64,000 bases of DNA from Alteromonas antoniana (GTDB lineage: Bacteria > Pseudomonadota > Gammaproteobacteria > Enterobacterales > Alteromonadaceae). The notes beneath the pieces were generated by a model. It was given only the letters and a program-made list of their open reading frames with translations, ran no database searches and was not told the DNA's origin. Shown one piece after another: positions 27,556-36,944 of this stretch (the first letter of the stretch is position 1; the number at the start of each line of letters is the position of its first letter). The stretch covers positions 62,001 to 126,000 of the forward strand of contig NZ_JAESDH010000008.1 in the NCBI RefSeq assembly GCF_019249295.1. Reading direction: 5' to 3'. Made by a program: the position numbers and the translations under genes.

Positions 27556-28494
27556 TTACCTCGTCGGCGGGGCTTTCGCCGCCAGTTGCTCTAAATCATA
27601 AGGGGTTGTCTGATACACATAATAGTTCAGCCAGTTTGTAAACAGCAGGCTACCATGTGAACGCCACCTGACAAGGGGCGATTGGGTTGGATCGTCATCC
27701 GGATAATAATTTACCGGAACAGCCGGTGACTGCCCCGCGTCAGTATCGCGCACAAACTCGTCGTGCAATGTTTCCGGATCATACTCCGGGTGACCTGTGA
27801 CAAACACCATGCGCTTATCTTCGGATGCCACTACATACGCCCCGGCAGTGTCAGATTGTGCCACCACGTTTAGTCCCGGCACGCTGTTGTACTGCGCCAC
27901 TTCAATGTGCCCGTACCGGGAATGTGGCGCATAAAACAGGGGGTCGAAACCGCGCAACAACTCATTATTAGGGTCCAAAACCCGATGCTCATAGACACCT
28001 GAGAACTTCTCAGCTCGCAGCCGCCGCTGAATGCCATAAAAGTGGTACATAGCCGCGTGAGCCGCCCAACACAAATACAGTGTGGACTGGACATGCCGCT
28101 GCGCCCACTCAAGAATAGTGGTCATGGTGTCCCAGTATTTCACTTTCTCATAGTCGAGGTGAGCCAGCGGTGCTCCGGTTATGATTAGCCCGTCATATTT
28201 TTTGTCCGCCACCTGTGAAAAATCATGATAGAAGGCGTCCATATGCGATTGCGGTGTGTTCTTAGGAGCCTGATTGTCGATACGAATCAGGTCAACATTA
28301 ATCTGCAAAGGGGTGTTAGATAGCAACCGAAGTATCTGCACCTCGGTTTCAATCTTGTTTGGCATCAGATTAAGGATCCCCACCTCCAGTGGACGAATGT
28401 CCTGATTTGCCGCGCGGTCGCTATCCATGGTGAAGATATTCTCACCAAGTAAAACGTTCTGAGCGGGTAACTGGTCGGGTATACGTATAGGCAT
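27556..28494 (-). CDS. metA: Homoserine O-acyltransferase (MetA)
   Basis: 312 residues aligning end to end with E. coli MetA, the first enzyme of methionine synthesis; it acylates homoserine from an acyl-CoA. The nucleophile is Cys142 (TLYLCWAAHAA), with the His/Glu pair in VTGHPEYD. Acyl-CoA choice in this family depends on residue 111: Gly for succinyl-CoA, Glu for acetyl-CoA. Here the motif is GAPLA with Ala111, a small residue, so succinyl-CoA use is more likely but not certain. First gene of the operon metA-metH(N)-metH(C)-DUF938, behind a promoter overlapped by MetJ boxes. Confidence 0.96.
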   Translation of the reverse strand: MPIRIPDQLPAQNVLLGENIFTMDSDRAANQDIRPLEVGILNLMPNKIETEVQILRLLSNTPLQINVDLIRIDNQAPKNTPQSHMDAFYHDFSQVADKKYDGLIITGAPLAHLDYEKVKYWDTMTTILEWAQRHVQSTLYLCWAAHAAMYHFYGIQRRLRAEKFSGVYEHRVLDPNNELLRGFDPLFYAPHSRYGHIEVAQYNSVPGLNVVAQSDTAGAYVVASEDKRMVFVTGHPEYDPETLHDEFVRDTDAGQSPAVPVNYYPDDDPTQSPLVRWRSHGSLLFTNWLNYYVYQTTPYDLEQLAAKAPPTR

Positions 28495-28526
28495 GACACG
28501 GTCCGGTGGCGAATAAACATGCCCTT

Positions 28527-28554
28527 ATTGTGGCTAAAGCACAAAGATTGTCAA
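28527..28554 (-). promoter_or_regulatory. Sigma-70 promoter of the metA operon
   Basis: On the minus strand a perfect -35 TTGACA (28549-28554) is followed after 16 bases by CACAAT (28527-28532), 32 bases before the metA ATG. The -35 overlaps the MetJ box array. Confidence 0.7.
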
Positions 28555-28583
28555 CATCTTTACGTCTAGACGTCTAAATGTTT
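28552..28583. promoter_or_regulatory. Tandem MetJ boxes (metA operator)
   Basis: Four abutting 8-mers, CAACATCT, TTACGTCT, AGACGTCT and AAATGTTT, match the met-box consensus AGACGTCT at 5, 6, 8 and 5 positions. MetJ with S-adenosylmethionine binds such arrays cooperatively, and here it would cover the -35 element of the metA promoter. metJ itself is outside this window. Confidence 0.88.
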
Positions 28584-28689
28584 TTTTGCCCACATTCATT
28601 TTCTTCATGCCCACAGGTCGCGAGTGAAGTTGGGAAAATGTTCGAAACCGAGGACAGCGCTGCCTGTAAGCCGCCAGCAAAGGAGATTT

Positions 28690-29106
28690 CTATCTTTTGT
28701 GCATGCTTACCAGAAGTTCGGCTTCCGCCGGAGGGATATCGCAGGCCTGCATGATTTCATCTATCGAGGCGCCGCTTTTGGCCATCTCTGCTGCACGTTG
28801 ATACAGGCGCATGGCTGGGTCTTGCAGTTTCACTTCCCGCATCTGGTTTTCCAATTGCGTCTGCTGCGCTTCGATGGCCTTAAGGTGCTTGGTCACGACA
28901 ACGGTGCGAGTCTGATCTTCATTTTGCTGATGTGCAATCCGCCTGACTTCATCAGCAAGTGTGGCGGCGGTCTTTTCGGCCTTCTCAACTCGCTCAGCCA
29001 GAACCCGTTGCTGGCGTCGCAGAATGAGAAGGATGACAACTAACACAACCAGGGGCAGTAAGATAAGCGCTACCAGGATCAGGTTGTCAGCAGTAGGTGC
29101 AAGCAT
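28690..29106 (-). CDS. DUF2802 membrane-anchored coiled-coil protein
   Basis: 138 residues. One transmembrane helix at about 9-30, then a coiled coil (about 30-95, QRVLAERVEKAEKTAATLADEV...), and the short C-terminal DUF2802 helix region with MYxRAAEMAKSGASIDEIMQACDI-like sequence and ending ELLVSMHK. Function unknown. In Vibrio and relatives the same family is encoded right after cheW at the end of the flagellar/chemotaxis cluster, as here, although a terminator separates the two in this window. A role at the flagellated pole is possible but unproven. Confidence 0.85.
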   Translation of the reverse strand: MLAPTADNLILVALILLPLVVLVVILLILRRQQRVLAERVEKAEKTAATLADEVRRIAHQQNEDQTRTVVVTKHLKAIEAQQTQLENQMREVKLQDPAMRLYQRAAEMAKSGASIDEIMQACDIPPAEAELLVSMHKR

Positions 29107-29435
29107 AAAATGGTCATCCGCCTTTGCTGGAACACAGAATGAATCTATTCATGATAATAGCCTATTAAACCTGAAAAAGGCTTAACAACCAACAACAAAG
29201 CGCCCAGGAAGATAGGTTTTACCGACAATATGCGACCTGACGGAACGAGCAGATAGTGAACGAGACTGGTTCAGTGGCAACATTCTTCTCTTATATAGCG
29301 TAAGTGCGTGACACCATCCCCACCGGCTAACCTCTCATTTTTAACAGATAACACCGATCATTAATAATGTGTGATCAAAGAGCACGCATTAATATGGATC
29401 GATGTAACTCAGGAATCAGCCAGCTGCGGGCACAA
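29107..29435. other. Gap between cheW terminator and the DUF2802 gene
   Basis: No coding frame or RNA gene recognised. It must hold the promoter of the DUF2802 gene; TATTAT near 29155-29160 is a possible -10 but has no good -35. A short inverted repeat GATCA/TGATC occurs near 29356-29378. Confidence 0.3.
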
Positions 29436-29460
29436 AAAAAGCAGGCTATGCCTGCTTTTT
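29436..29460. terminator. Rho-independent terminator after cheW
   Basis: AAAAAGCAGGC-TAT-GCCTGCTTTTT, with A-runs giving a U-tract on the minus strand, 18 bases past the cheW stop. It closes the long flhA-to-cheW transcript. Confidence 0.9.
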
Positions 29461-29478
29461 AGTTAGTCTCGTTGCGTG

Positions 29479-29970
29479 TTACAGACTGGTTATTTCATCC
29501 CACTCTTCATCACTGAGTAATTTATTCAAATCAACCAGTATCAGCAACTCACCGTCGCGGTTGCTTACGCCCTGAATAAACTTGGCACTTTCCTCGGTAC
29601 CCACGTTCGGCGCACTGTCGATTTCTGAAGACTTCAGATAAACCACTTCGGCAACGCTGTCGACAAGAATACCGACTACCTGCTCATCAGACTCGATAAT
29701 AACGATACGAGTGTTATCGGTAATATCGGATGGGGGTAAACCAAAACGGGCGCGAGTATCGATAACGGTAACAACATTGCCGCGCAGATTGATTATACCC
29801 AGTACATAGTCAGGCGCGCCCGGAACCGGAGCAATTTCCGTGTGTCTCAGGACTTCCTGTACCTGCATGACATTAATGCCATAGGTCTCATCGCCTAGTC
29901 GGTAGGTTACCCACTGCAACACTTCATCGTTACTATCAGCGGCATTATTATTTGTTCTTTCGTCATTCAT
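29479..29970 (-). CDS. cheW: Chemotaxis coupling protein CheW
   Basis: 163 residues forming one CheW domain that couples chemoreceptors to CheA in the signalling array. The core is complete: WVTYRLGDETYGINVMQVQEVLR, PGAPDYVLGIINLRGNVVTVIDTR, and a C-terminal GDGELLILVDLNKLL-like segment. A short polar N-tail of about 17 residues precedes the domain. It lies 18 bases after parP as the last gene of the cheY-Z-A-B-parC-parP-cheW block, which is the same order as the polar chemotaxis cluster of Vibrio. Confidence 0.96.
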   Translation of the reverse strand: MNDERTNNNAADSNDEVLQWVTYRLGDETYGINVMQVQEVLRHTEIAPVPGAPDYVLGIINLRGNVVTVIDTRARFGLPPSDITDNTRIVIIESDEQVVGILVDSVAEVVYLKSSEIDSAPNVGTEESAKFIQGVSNRDGELLILVDLNKLLSDEEWDEITSL

Positions 29971-29987
29971 GAACCTGGCTCCCCTCG

Positions 29988-30740
29988 TTAAGGCGTCTGG
30001 TCGTTACTGCCTAAGCCATTGTTAAGCATTGATATTAACTGATATACATCAATTAACGCACACATTCTTTCTTTCACCATTCCGGCTAACCAGGGCCGTT
30101 TACCCTGTGCGGCCCGCCACTTCACCTCACTCTTGGTAAGGGTTACAGTGTTGACCAGCTTGTCACTGGACAGGCCCCATTCACTATCACCTAACATGAT
30201 AAGATATTGATAGTTTAGCGTCTCTGCCATTTTTTGGTCGTATTTTTCTGGCATTACCCACATTGCCGTATCAACAACATTGAGTTTTTCGTCACGGTGG
30301 AGCATGACACCTTTAAACCACTTGGGTTTTCCGAAAAGCGGACCGATTTTATCGAGCCGATGGATCCCACCAAGCGTGGTTAGAGGTACCGCCATAGTCA
30401 ACCCTGCCACTTCAAAAAATAACGCCTGGAATCGCTCTTCAAGCTGTTCCTGCAAGGGTATCGAAGACACTGCGATTGGCGCGATATCCGCGGGGATCGC
30501 TACCTCTTCTTCGACGGGCACATCTTCTTCAACGGGCACATCGGGCAACGGCTGTGCAACCGGTGGCTTTGCCTCCTCCACCACATCAATCGTGTCGTCC
30601 TGGCTAACGGGCAACGATGCCTGTTCCAGCAGTTTGGCAGTACGAGCAGTAACTTCAGCAGGATCCTCTGGCGCTTTAAGCAGGCCATCCAGATAGGCTT
30701 CCATTACATCTTCACGCGCAAATGGCGTACTTTTACTCAT
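29988..30740 (-). CDS. parP: ParP-like array protein (Pro-rich N-tail plus CheW-like domain)
   Basis: 250 residues. An N-terminal disordered, acidic, Pro-rich region (about 45-100, including PVEEDVPVEEEVAIPADI) precedes a C-terminal CheW-like domain (about 105-245: ALFFEVAGLTMAVPLTTLGGIHRL, KWFKGVMLHRDEKLNVVDTA). This architecture and its place between a ParA-type gene and cheW fit ParP of Vibrio, which uses its CheW-like AIF domain to bind CheA and receptors and its N-tail to contact ParC, tethering arrays at the cell pole. It starts 5 bases after parC. The name is from domain order and gene context. Confidence 0.85.
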   Translation of the reverse strand: MSKSTPFAREDVMEAYLDGLLKAPEDPAEVTARTAKLLEQASLPVSQDDTIDVVEEAKPPVAQPLPDVPVEEDVPVEEEVAIPADIAPIAVSSIPLQEQLEERFQALFFEVAGLTMAVPLTTLGGIHRLDKIGPLFGKPKWFKGVMLHRDEKLNVVDTAMWVMPEKYDQKMAETLNYQYLIMLGDSEWGLSSDKLVNTVTLTKSEVKWRAAQGKRPWLAGMVKERMCALIDVYQLISMLNNGLGSNDQTP

Positions 30741-30745
30741 CTTGC

Positions 30746-31513
30746 TTACTTTCGCTCCAACACTTTTAATAGCTTAGCATAGGCATAAACGCCCCGGGTT
30801 TTCGGAAATACCACGGATGCTGGCGCCTGCGCCTGACTGGCATCCCGAAAATGGGTATCTACCGGTATCATACCCTGCCAGACCTTATCTCCGTAATCAG
30901 ACATAAGTCGACTTTGTGCCTGGATCGCCGCATTAATACGGCGGTCAAACATGGTAGGTACTATCAATGTATCAAAGGTCTTGTTCAGTGAACGGCCCAT
31001 AATCTCAAGGGTATGAATCATGCGGTCCAGTCCTTTCAAGGCCAGAAATTCAGTTTGTGTTGGCACCACCACTTTGTGGCAGGCGGCCAGGGCATTCACC
31101 ATAAGCACACCTAATACCGGCGGGCAATCAATCAGGACGTAATCAAACTCCTGCTCTACCGCCGAAAGCGCTTTCTTTAGTACCAAACCCATGCCCTGCT
31201 GGCTTCCCATCTGTCTGTCTAAGGTTGCCAACGCCATAGTTGCCGGCAAAATAAACAAGCTGTCCAGTTTCGACGGGCACAAACAATCTAATACTGTATC
31301 GGCAGTGACTGGGCCGTTATTAATAAAAATATCGTAAACGGAACTGGAAAGTTCTTCAGAATCAATGCCAAAGTAATAACTTAACGATGCGTGTGGATCA
31401 GTATCGATTAGCAGCACGCGCTTATTTTGCTGCGCTAGAATACCGCCAAGCGTTACAGTGGTGGTCGTTTTTCCTACCCCGCCTTTCTGATTGGCTATGG
31501 TCCAGATTTTCAC
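30746..31513 (-). CDS. parC: ParC-like ParA-family ATPase for chemotaxis array positioning
   Basis: 255 residues with the deviant Walker A motif KGGVGKTTT (residues 10-18), Walker A' DTDPHASLSYY and Walker B VLIDCPPVLG. It belongs to the ParA/MinD ATPase family. No parB or chromosomal partition genes are beside it; it lies between cheB and parP inside the chemotaxis operon, exactly where Vibrio parC is found. There ParC forms a polar focus that recruits ParP and the CheA/CheW arrays and helps each daughter cell inherit one. I infer the same role here. Confidence 0.88.
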   Translation of the reverse strand: MKIWTIANQKGGVGKTTTTVTLGGILAQQNKRVLLIDTDPHASLSYYFGIDSEELSSSVYDIFINNGPVTADTVLDCLCPSKLDSLFILPATMALATLDRQMGSQQGMGLVLKKALSAVEQEFDYVLIDCPPVLGVLMVNALAACHKVVVPTQTEFLALKGLDRMIHTLEIMGRSLNKTFDTLIVPTMFDRRINAAIQAQSRLMSDYGDKVWQGMIPVDTHFRDASQAQAPASVVFPKTRGVYAYAKLLKVLERK

Positions 31514-31546
31514 GATTCGATCCTGCGATAAATAAACAGCACCGTG

Positions 31547-32671
31547 TTAGCCCATCTCGGTAAGGATACACTGACCCATATCGTCAATACTGATACTCTT
31601 CTCAGAAATATTCGCTGCCGTCACGGCCTGCGGCATGCCATATACCACACAGGACTCCTGATCCTGCGCCCAGATGGTTGCGCCTCGATCTTTCAGCATC
31701 CGGCATCCTTCTCTGCCATCTGCGCCCATCCCGGTAAGTATGACACCAAGCACATCGCCTCCAAAGGCTTTCACCAGGGTGCCAAACGTAATATCGACGC
31801 TGGGCTTATAGCTTATTTTGTCCGATGCCATTTTGTCTGATATCACAACTTTATGTAGAGAGCCCTGATTCTCAATCAGCATTTGCATACCGCCGGGTGC
31901 CAGATAAGCATGTCCAGGCTTTAACAGGTCACCATTTTCGGCTTCTTTCACCGCTATTTTACAGTGATTATCCAGGCGCTGAGCAAAGGCATGGGTAAAT
32001 GTCCCAGGCATATGCTGCACGAGTACCACAGGATAAGGGAAATCTGCGGGTAGCGCGCTGAGCACCTTTTGAAGTGCAACAGGTCCCCCTGTGGATGCGC
32101 CGATAGCAAGACACTGATAATGTTTTCCTGAGCGCTTAACGGACGCCATCGTCGGCTGAGACACGGCATCGCTACGACCAGTCAGTACACTGGATGAGCG
32201 GAAAAAGCGTGGTTTGGGAGCATTGGAAGGCATGGTCCTACCCTGCGACAGGGTGGGACGACGGATCCCTATTCCACGGCGTGCAATCAAACGCACTTTG
32301 GTTCTCAGCAAACTGGCAGCTTCTTTGCGATCCTGCGCAATGTCTTCAAACTTTTTGGGTAAGAAATCAAGTGCACCGGCTTCCAGCGCATCAAGCGTTG
32401 CCTGTGCACCATGATGCGTCAGTGATGAAAACATCAGAATAGGAAGCGGACGCTTTTCCATTATCGCTTTCACAGCGGAAATGCCATCCATGACCGGCAT
32501 CTCTACATCCATCGTTACGACATCCGGAGAGAGGGTTGCGATTTTGTCCAGGGCATCCTGTCCGTTACGTGCTTCACCTACTACTTCTAACTCACGATCT
32601 TCATTCAGAATTTCGCGCACACGTCGACGATAAAACGTAGAATCGTCGACTACCAGGACTTTAAAGACCAT
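31547..32671 (-). CDS. cheB: Chemotaxis response regulator / receptor methylesterase CheB
   Basis: 374 residues: receiver domain (1-125, phospho-acceptor Asp55 in [11 protein letters not shown]) joined by a Ser/Arg-rich linker to the methylesterase/deamidase domain (about 185-370). The Ser-His-Asp catalytic set is visible in [19 protein letters not shown] and [11 protein letters not shown]. It removes methyl groups from chemoreceptor glutamates when phosphorylated by CheA, setting adaptation. It lies 28 bases after cheA. The cheR methyltransferase is not in this window, as is common in this lineage. Confidence 0.96.
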   Translation of the reverse strand: MVFKVLVVDDSTFYRRRVREILNEDRELEVVGEARNGQDALDKIATLSPDVVTMDVEMPVMDGISAVKAIMEKRPLPILMFSSLTHHGAQATLDALEAGALDFLPKKFEDIAQDRKEAASLLRTKVRLIARRGIGIRRPTLSQGRTMPSNAPKPRFFRSSSVLTGRSDAVSQPTMASVKRSGKHYQCLAIGASTGGPVALQKVLSALPADFPYPVVLVQHMPGTFTHAFAQRLDNHCKIAVKEAENGDLLKPGHAYLAPGGMQMLIENQGSLHKVVISDKMASDKISYKPSVDITFGTLVKAFGGDVLGVILTGMGADGREGCRMLKDRGATIWAQDQESCVVYGMPQAVTAANISEKSISIDDMGQCILTEMG

Positions 32672-32699
32672 GGATTGAGATTTCCTTAATTCGTCTTGC

Positions 32700-34994
32700 C
32701 TACTTCAGCGCCTTACGCGCGTACCGCTTCAATAAACTCGGGATATCCAGGATCAGGGCAATGCCGCCATCAGAAGTGATGGTTGCGCCTGCCATGCCAG
32801 GTGTGCCCTGCAGTAGCGCATCCAGAGGCTTGATCACGACCTCTTCCTGTCCAATCAGGGCATCAACCACAAAGCCAACTTGTTGCGTACCAATTTGAAC
32901 AACAACCACATGGCCTTTTTCGCGGTCGATACGTTTTGGCGCGCCACGGATTAGCCAGTCTCCCAGGAAAAACAGCGGGATGGCTTTAGAGCGGACTATC
33001 ATCGTTAACTGACCATCTACGGTATTGGTTTTCTTGATGTCCATGTTGATGATTTCGCTGACTGCGCCCAGCGGTAACGCAAAGGTTTGTTTACCTACTA
33101 CGATCATCAACGTTGGCAGAATAGCCAGCGTCAGCGGCACTTTAATATCCAGTCTGGTACCTTTACCCAACTGGGAGTCGATGCTTACGGTACCGTTTAA
33201 CTGATTAATTTTGGTTTTCACCACGTCCATGCCCACACCGCGTCCGGAAATATCACTGATTTCCGTTTTGGTAGAGAAGCCTGGTGCAAATATCAGGTTA
33301 AATGCCTCTACATCGGACATGCGTGCGGCGGCATCAGAATCGAGCACGCCGCGACTGATGGCAATTTGCTTGAGCTTTTCAGGATCCATGCCTTTACCAT
33401 CGTCTTCGATGGTCAGCAGAATATGATCCCCTTCCTGCGATGCAGACAGCGTAACGGTTCCCATACGCGGTTTGCCGGCAGACTGACGTTCGTCGGGCAT
33501 TTCGATGCCGTGGTCAACCGAGTTTCGGACCAGGTGAACCAGTGGATCGGCGAGCGCCTCAACGAGGTTTTTATCCAGATCCGTCTCTTCACCATGTAGC
33601 TCAAGGGTAATTTCTTTTTTCAGACTACGCGCAAGATCACGTACCACTCGAGGGAAGCGGCCAAAGACTTTCTTGATTGGCTGCATGCGGGTTTTCATTA
33701 CCGCACCTTGCAGGTCGCCTGTGACAACATCCAGATTCGCTATCGCTTTAGACATACTTTCATCAGCGATGTTGATACCCAGACTAAGCAAACGGTTTCT
33801 CACCAATACCAGCTCGCCTACCATATTCATAATCTGGTCAAGACGCTTGGTATCAACACGGACTGTCGTCTCGGCAGCCGGTGGTGCCGGTGTGGCTTTT
33901 TTGTCGTCTTTTTTCGGTGCGGCTTTTGCGGCTGGTGCAGCCGGTTCTGCTTTTTTCTCTGGCGCTGGAGGCGCAGAGACAGGTTGACTGGCTTTCGCTT
34001 TGTTAATTGCGTCCGTAGCATCCTGATCCACTTTTACGCGTGGTTTTTCTTCCGGTTTTTTCGGTTCAGGTGCAGTTGTTGACGTTTCCTCTTTTCCTTT
34101 TGAAGGTCCCTGACCACTGCCATGCAACTGGTCTAACAACGCTTCAAACTCATCGTCAGTAATTTCGTCGTCGCCACCTGTGGTAGCCGGAGCCTTTTCA
34201 GCAGGTGCTGCGACAGGTTTACTCGCTGGCTCAGCGTCTGCGCCAAACTGCCCCTTACCATGAAGTTCGTCAAGCAGGGCTTCAAACTCATCGTCAGTAA
34301 TATCTTCTGAGTCAGATGCCGCCGCCTTTTCAGGGGCTACCCCCATCGACTCTGATTTTTGCGCTGCCGTCTCGGGCTTTGCCGATCGGCCAGGCGCTCC
34401 ACCGCCGTGGAGTTCATCTAATAAGGCTTCAAATTCATCTTCTGTGATATCTTCGATACCGCCATTACCCGACTTTTCACGGATGGCTTCAACTTCTGGT
34501 GCGGCAGGCACTTCCTCAACGGTAAATTCCTGCTCCTCGGCATCGGGCGCTGTAGTTTGCGTACCTACTGCCGTCGCTTCACCAAAGATGTTTTCATCAG
34601 GTGTTTCCGGAGTACTGAGTTTATGGAGAATATCGACCAGACCGGCATCAGCAGGCTCAAGCGGTTCACGCGCCTTTACCTTTTCGAACATGGCAACGAC
34701 CACATCTGTCGCCTGCAGAATAGTGTCCATCAACTCGGGTGTCAGTGTGCGCTGACCGTTGCGCATCACGTCAAAAACGTTTTCTGCACCGTGGCAGATT
34801 TCCACCAGTTCGGTCAGTGACAGGAATCCGGCGCCGCCTTTTACCGTATGGTAACCGCGGAAGATGGCATTAAGTAGATCTGCATCTTCTGGATTGTTTT
34901 CCAGATCAACGAGTTGTTCTTGTAATTGTTCCAGGATCTCGCCAGCTTCAACCAGAAAGTCCTGTAGTATATCCTCGTCCACATCAAACGACAT
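32700..34994 (-). CDS. cheA: Chemotaxis histidine kinase CheA with triple-motif linker
   Basis: 764 residues. The HPt (P1) domain has phospho-acceptor His49 ([11 protein letters not shown]). The P3 dimerisation, P4 ATPase ([25 protein letters not shown]) and P5 CheW-like domains run from about 378 to the end. Between P1 and P3 there is no recognisable folded P2. Instead residues 131-377 are acidic then Ala/Pro/Lys-rich, and hold three copies of a D-E-F-E-A-L-L-D-x-L-H-G motif at 181-197, 230-246 and 276-292. That motif resembles the CheY-binding peptides of FliM and CheZ in this same window. In Vibrio a linker segment of CheA (LID) binds ParP, another possible role. It phosphorylates CheY and CheB in response to receptors. 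It lies 12 bases after cheZ. Confidence 0.96.
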   Translation of the reverse strand: MSFDVDEDILQDFLVEAGEILEQLQEQLVDLENNPEDADLLNAIFRGYHTVKGGAGFLSLTELVEICHGAENVFDVMRNGQRTLTPELMDTILQATDVVVAMFEKVKAREPLEPADAGLVDILHKLSTPETPDENIFGEATAVGTQTTAPDAEEQEFTVEEVPAAPEVEAIREKSGNGGIEDITEDEFEALLDELHGGGAPGRSAKPETAAQKSESMGVAPEKAAASDSEDITDDEFEALLDELHGKGQFGADAEPASKPVAAPAEKAPATTGGDDEITDDEFEALLDQLHGSGQGPSKGKEETSTTAPEPKKPEEKPRVKVDQDATDAINKAKASQPVSAPPAPEKKAEPAAPAAKAAPKKDDKKATPAPPAAETTVRVDTKRLDQIMNMVGELVLVRNRLLSLGINIADESMSKAIANLDVVTGDLQGAVMKTRMQPIKKVFGRFPRVVRDLARSLKKEITLELHGEETDLDKNLVEALADPLVHLVRNSVDHGIEMPDERQSAGKPRMGTVTLSASQEGDHILLTIEDDGKGMDPEKLKQIAISRGVLDSDAAARMSDVEAFNLIFAPGFSTKTEISDISGRGVGMDVVKTKINQLNGTVSIDSQLGKGTRLDIKVPLTLAILPTLMIVVGKQTFALPLGAVSEIINMDIKKTNTVDGQLTMIVRSKAIPLFFLGDWLIRGAPKRIDREKGHVVVVQIGTQQVGFVVDALIGQEEVVIKPLDALLQGTPGMAGATITSDGGIALILDIPSLLKRYARKALK
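34119..34454 (-). repeat. Three in-frame motif repeats in the cheA linker
   Basis: Three 51-base coding repeats at 34404-34454, 34257-34307 and 34119-34169 encode E/D[16 protein letters not shown]. They are separated by 32 and 29 residues of low-complexity linker. The motif is kept while the spacers differ, which points to selection on three short binding elements and not to a recent duplication. Confidence 0.8.
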
Positions 34995-35006
34995 GCGCCC
35001 GCTCCC

Positions 35007-35759
35007 CTAAAAACCTAAGCTCGACAGAAGGTCGTCCACATCATCCTGGCCCTGCACGACGTCGTCGCGCTTATCTGCATCAATAATTGGCCCTTCTGCA
35101 CCAATCTTATCGGTCTCTTTCTGAGATTGTTTAGCAGTAACCGGTGTTGTTGCCTCAGCATCACCAAACATCGTGAGCATATTGACCAGACTATCTTCTA
35201 CTTCTTTGACCAGTTCGATTACGCGTCGAATTACCTGACCGGTTAGGTCTTGGTAGCCCTGGGCCATCAATACTTCTGTCAACAGTCCTGTTAGTTTAGT
35301 CGATTCTGAAGATGCGTCTTCTAGCAATTTGTCTAAATCTGCACAAAGTGTCTTGAACTCGCCGACGGCAATTTCTCGGTTCATCAACTTTTTCCATTCA
35401 GGCATCACTTTATCGATACGCTCTGAAAGGGTTTCCGCTATTGGCATGCTGGCTTCAACGGCATCCATTGTAGTATTAGCCGCTTTTTCCGTTTCTTCAA
35501 TAACGTATGTCAGACGAGTTTGTGCGTCGGGGATCTCTTCATTTGCCAGACCAGCGATTCGATCGTCCAGCTGAAAATTATTGAGCGCGTCATGAAGTTG
35601 CCGCGTGAGTTTCCCCACTTCAGCAAACAACTCAACAGACTCTTTCATCGAGACAGCTTCAAGTATCGCGTTTGCAGAGTCATTATCGCCCGACTCCAGA
35701 TACGCAACTAACTCTTTAGCCTCTTCGAGTGTGATAGGGACATTAACGTTCGTTGACAT
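35007..35759 (-). CDS. cheZ: CheY-P phosphatase CheZ
   Basis: 250 residues, mostly alpha-helical (the long four-helix hairpin of CheZ). The catalytic segment YQDLTGQVIRRV contains Asp171 and Gln175, equivalent to E. coli Asp143/Gln147, which dephosphorylate CheY-P. The C-terminal tail ends DDVDDLLSSLGF, the amphipathic CheY-binding peptide of the family. It lies between cheY and cheA, 33 bases after cheY, within the chemotaxis block of the operon. Confidence 0.96.
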   Translation of the reverse strand: MSTNVNVPITLEEAKELVAYLESGDNDSANAILEAVSMKESVELFAEVGKLTRQLHDALNNFQLDDRIAGLANEEIPDAQTRLTYVIEETEKAANTTMDAVEASMPIAETLSERIDKVMPEWKKLMNREIAVGEFKTLCADLDKLLEDASSESTKLTGLLTEVLMAQGYQDLTGQVIRRVIELVKEVEDSLVNMLTMFGDAEATTPVTAKQSQKETDKIGAEGPIIDADKRDDVVQGQDDVDDLLSSLGF

Positions 35760-35792
35760 CCAGTGACCTCATAGTTCTGGGAAGCGTCTGGA

Positions 35793-36176
35793 TCAACCTA
35801 AACGTTCGAAGATTTTATCAAGCTTCTCTTTAAGCGTTGCTGCAGTAAACGGTTTAACAACATAACCATTTACGCCAGCCTGTGCCGCAGCAACAATCTG
35901 CTCTTTCTTGGCTTCAGCCGTTACCATCAGTACCGGCAGGTGCTTGAGTTTATCGTCCGCACGAATCGCTCTTAGCAGGTCGATTCCCTGCATACCGGGC
36001 ATATTCCAGTCGGTTACCACAAAATCAAAATCACCTTGTTGCAACATGGGCAATGCGGTGTTTCCGTCGTCCGCTTCCTGGATATTGGAGAACCCCAAAT
36101 CTTTAAGCAGGTTTTTTATGATACGTCTCATGGTAGAAAAATCATCAACCACGAGAATTTTCATATTCTTGTCCAA
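35793..36176 (-). CDS. cheY: Chemotaxis response regulator CheY
   Basis: 127 residues, a stand-alone receiver domain. Acid pocket Asp11/Asp12, phospho-acceptor Asp56 ([12 protein letters not shown]), Thr in [11 protein letters not shown] and Lys in YVVKPF. Once phosphorylated by CheA it binds FliM and changes flagellar rotation. The start appears to be TTG at 36176, because GGAGG lies exactly 5 bases upstream and the resulting [18 protein letters not shown] has the usual CheY length; an ATG four codons later has no such site. Confidence 0.96.
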   Translation of the reverse strand: MDKNMKILVVDDFSTMRRIIKNLLKDLGFSNIQEADDGNTALPMLQQGDFDFVVTDWNMPGMQGIDLLRAIRADDKLKHLPVLMVTAEAKKEQIVAAAQAGVNGYVVKPFTAATLKEKLDKIFERLG

Positions 36177-36212
36177 AATGGCCTCCAGTGAGGGTTTAAT
36201 CGTTATTAATAA

Positions 36213-36944
36213 TTATGACTCATCAGCCTGCCACGACTTCATTCGTGATTTGAGTTTTAACATGGCCTGGCTGTGTATCTGGCTGACTCTCGATTCACTG
36301 ACTTCAAGCACCTCACCAATCTCTCGCAGGTTCAGCTCTTCATCATAGTATAAAGACAGCACAATCGCTTCTCGTTCAGGTAGTGTAGTAATAGCATGAG
36401 CAAGTGCTTTTTGAAAAGCGCCTTGCATCAAATCTTCAAGCGGAGAATCATTACCGCGGTTTTGTTCAGTAGTAATGACATCTTCGGAAACACCAAGATC
36501 TTCAATGCCCATAATTTTTCCGGCACTGACTTCATTGAGCATCTGATGATAATCCTGCAAGCTGACATTCAGCTTCGCCGCCACATCCACGTCTCTGGCA
36601 TCGCGCCCGGTCTCACTTTCTACCAATGAAATGGCTTCAGTAATAGCACGACCGTTTTTATGCACCGACCGAGGTGTCCAGTCGCCTTTGCGAATTTCAT
36701 CAAGCATCGCACCACGAATACGAATACCTGCGAAGGTCTCAAAGCTCGCGCCTTTCGAACCGTCAAAGTTTCTTGCCGCTTCCAACAACCCAATCATGCC
36801 AGACTGTATCAAATCGTCCACCAACACACTGGCAGGTAAGCGTGCCATCAAATGATGGGCAATCCGTTTTACCAGCGGAGCATGCCTTTCGACGAGTTGT
36901 GACTTGTCTGTTTGTTGTTGGTAAGCAGCAGCTTTGCTATTCAA
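36213..36944 (-). CDS. fliA: Flagellar sigma factor FliA (sigma-28)
   Basis: 243 residues with the sigma-70 region 2 (LVDDLIQSGMIGLLEAARNFD), region 3 (IRIRGAMLDEIRKGDW) and region 4 (YYDEELNLREIGEVLEVSESRVSQIHSQAM) typical of FliA. It directs transcription of late flagellar genes such as flagellins, motor proteins and chemoreceptors. The reading frame opens with TTG overlapping the flhG stop as TTGA, with GGGAAG 6 bases upstream, so translation is probably coupled to flhG. The anti-sigma factor FlgM is not encoded here. Confidence 0.96.
   Translation of the reverse strand: MNSKAAAYQQQTDKSQLVERHAPLVKRIAHHLMARLPASVLVDDLIQSGMIGLLEAARNFDGSKGASFETFAGIRIRGAMLDEIRKGDWTPRSVHKNGRAITEAISLVESETGRDARDVDVAAKLNVSLQDYHQMLNEVSAGKIMGIEDLGVSEDVITTEQNRGNDSPLEDLMQGAFQKALAHAITTLPEREAIVLSLYYDEELNLREIGEVLEVSESRVSQIHSQAMLKLKSRMKSWQADES

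Noticed and set aside
28624-29043. 139-codon plus-strand frame opposite the DUF2802 gene
   Set aside because: The opposite strand encodes a coherent membrane plus coiled-coil protein of a known family; this frame is its shadow.
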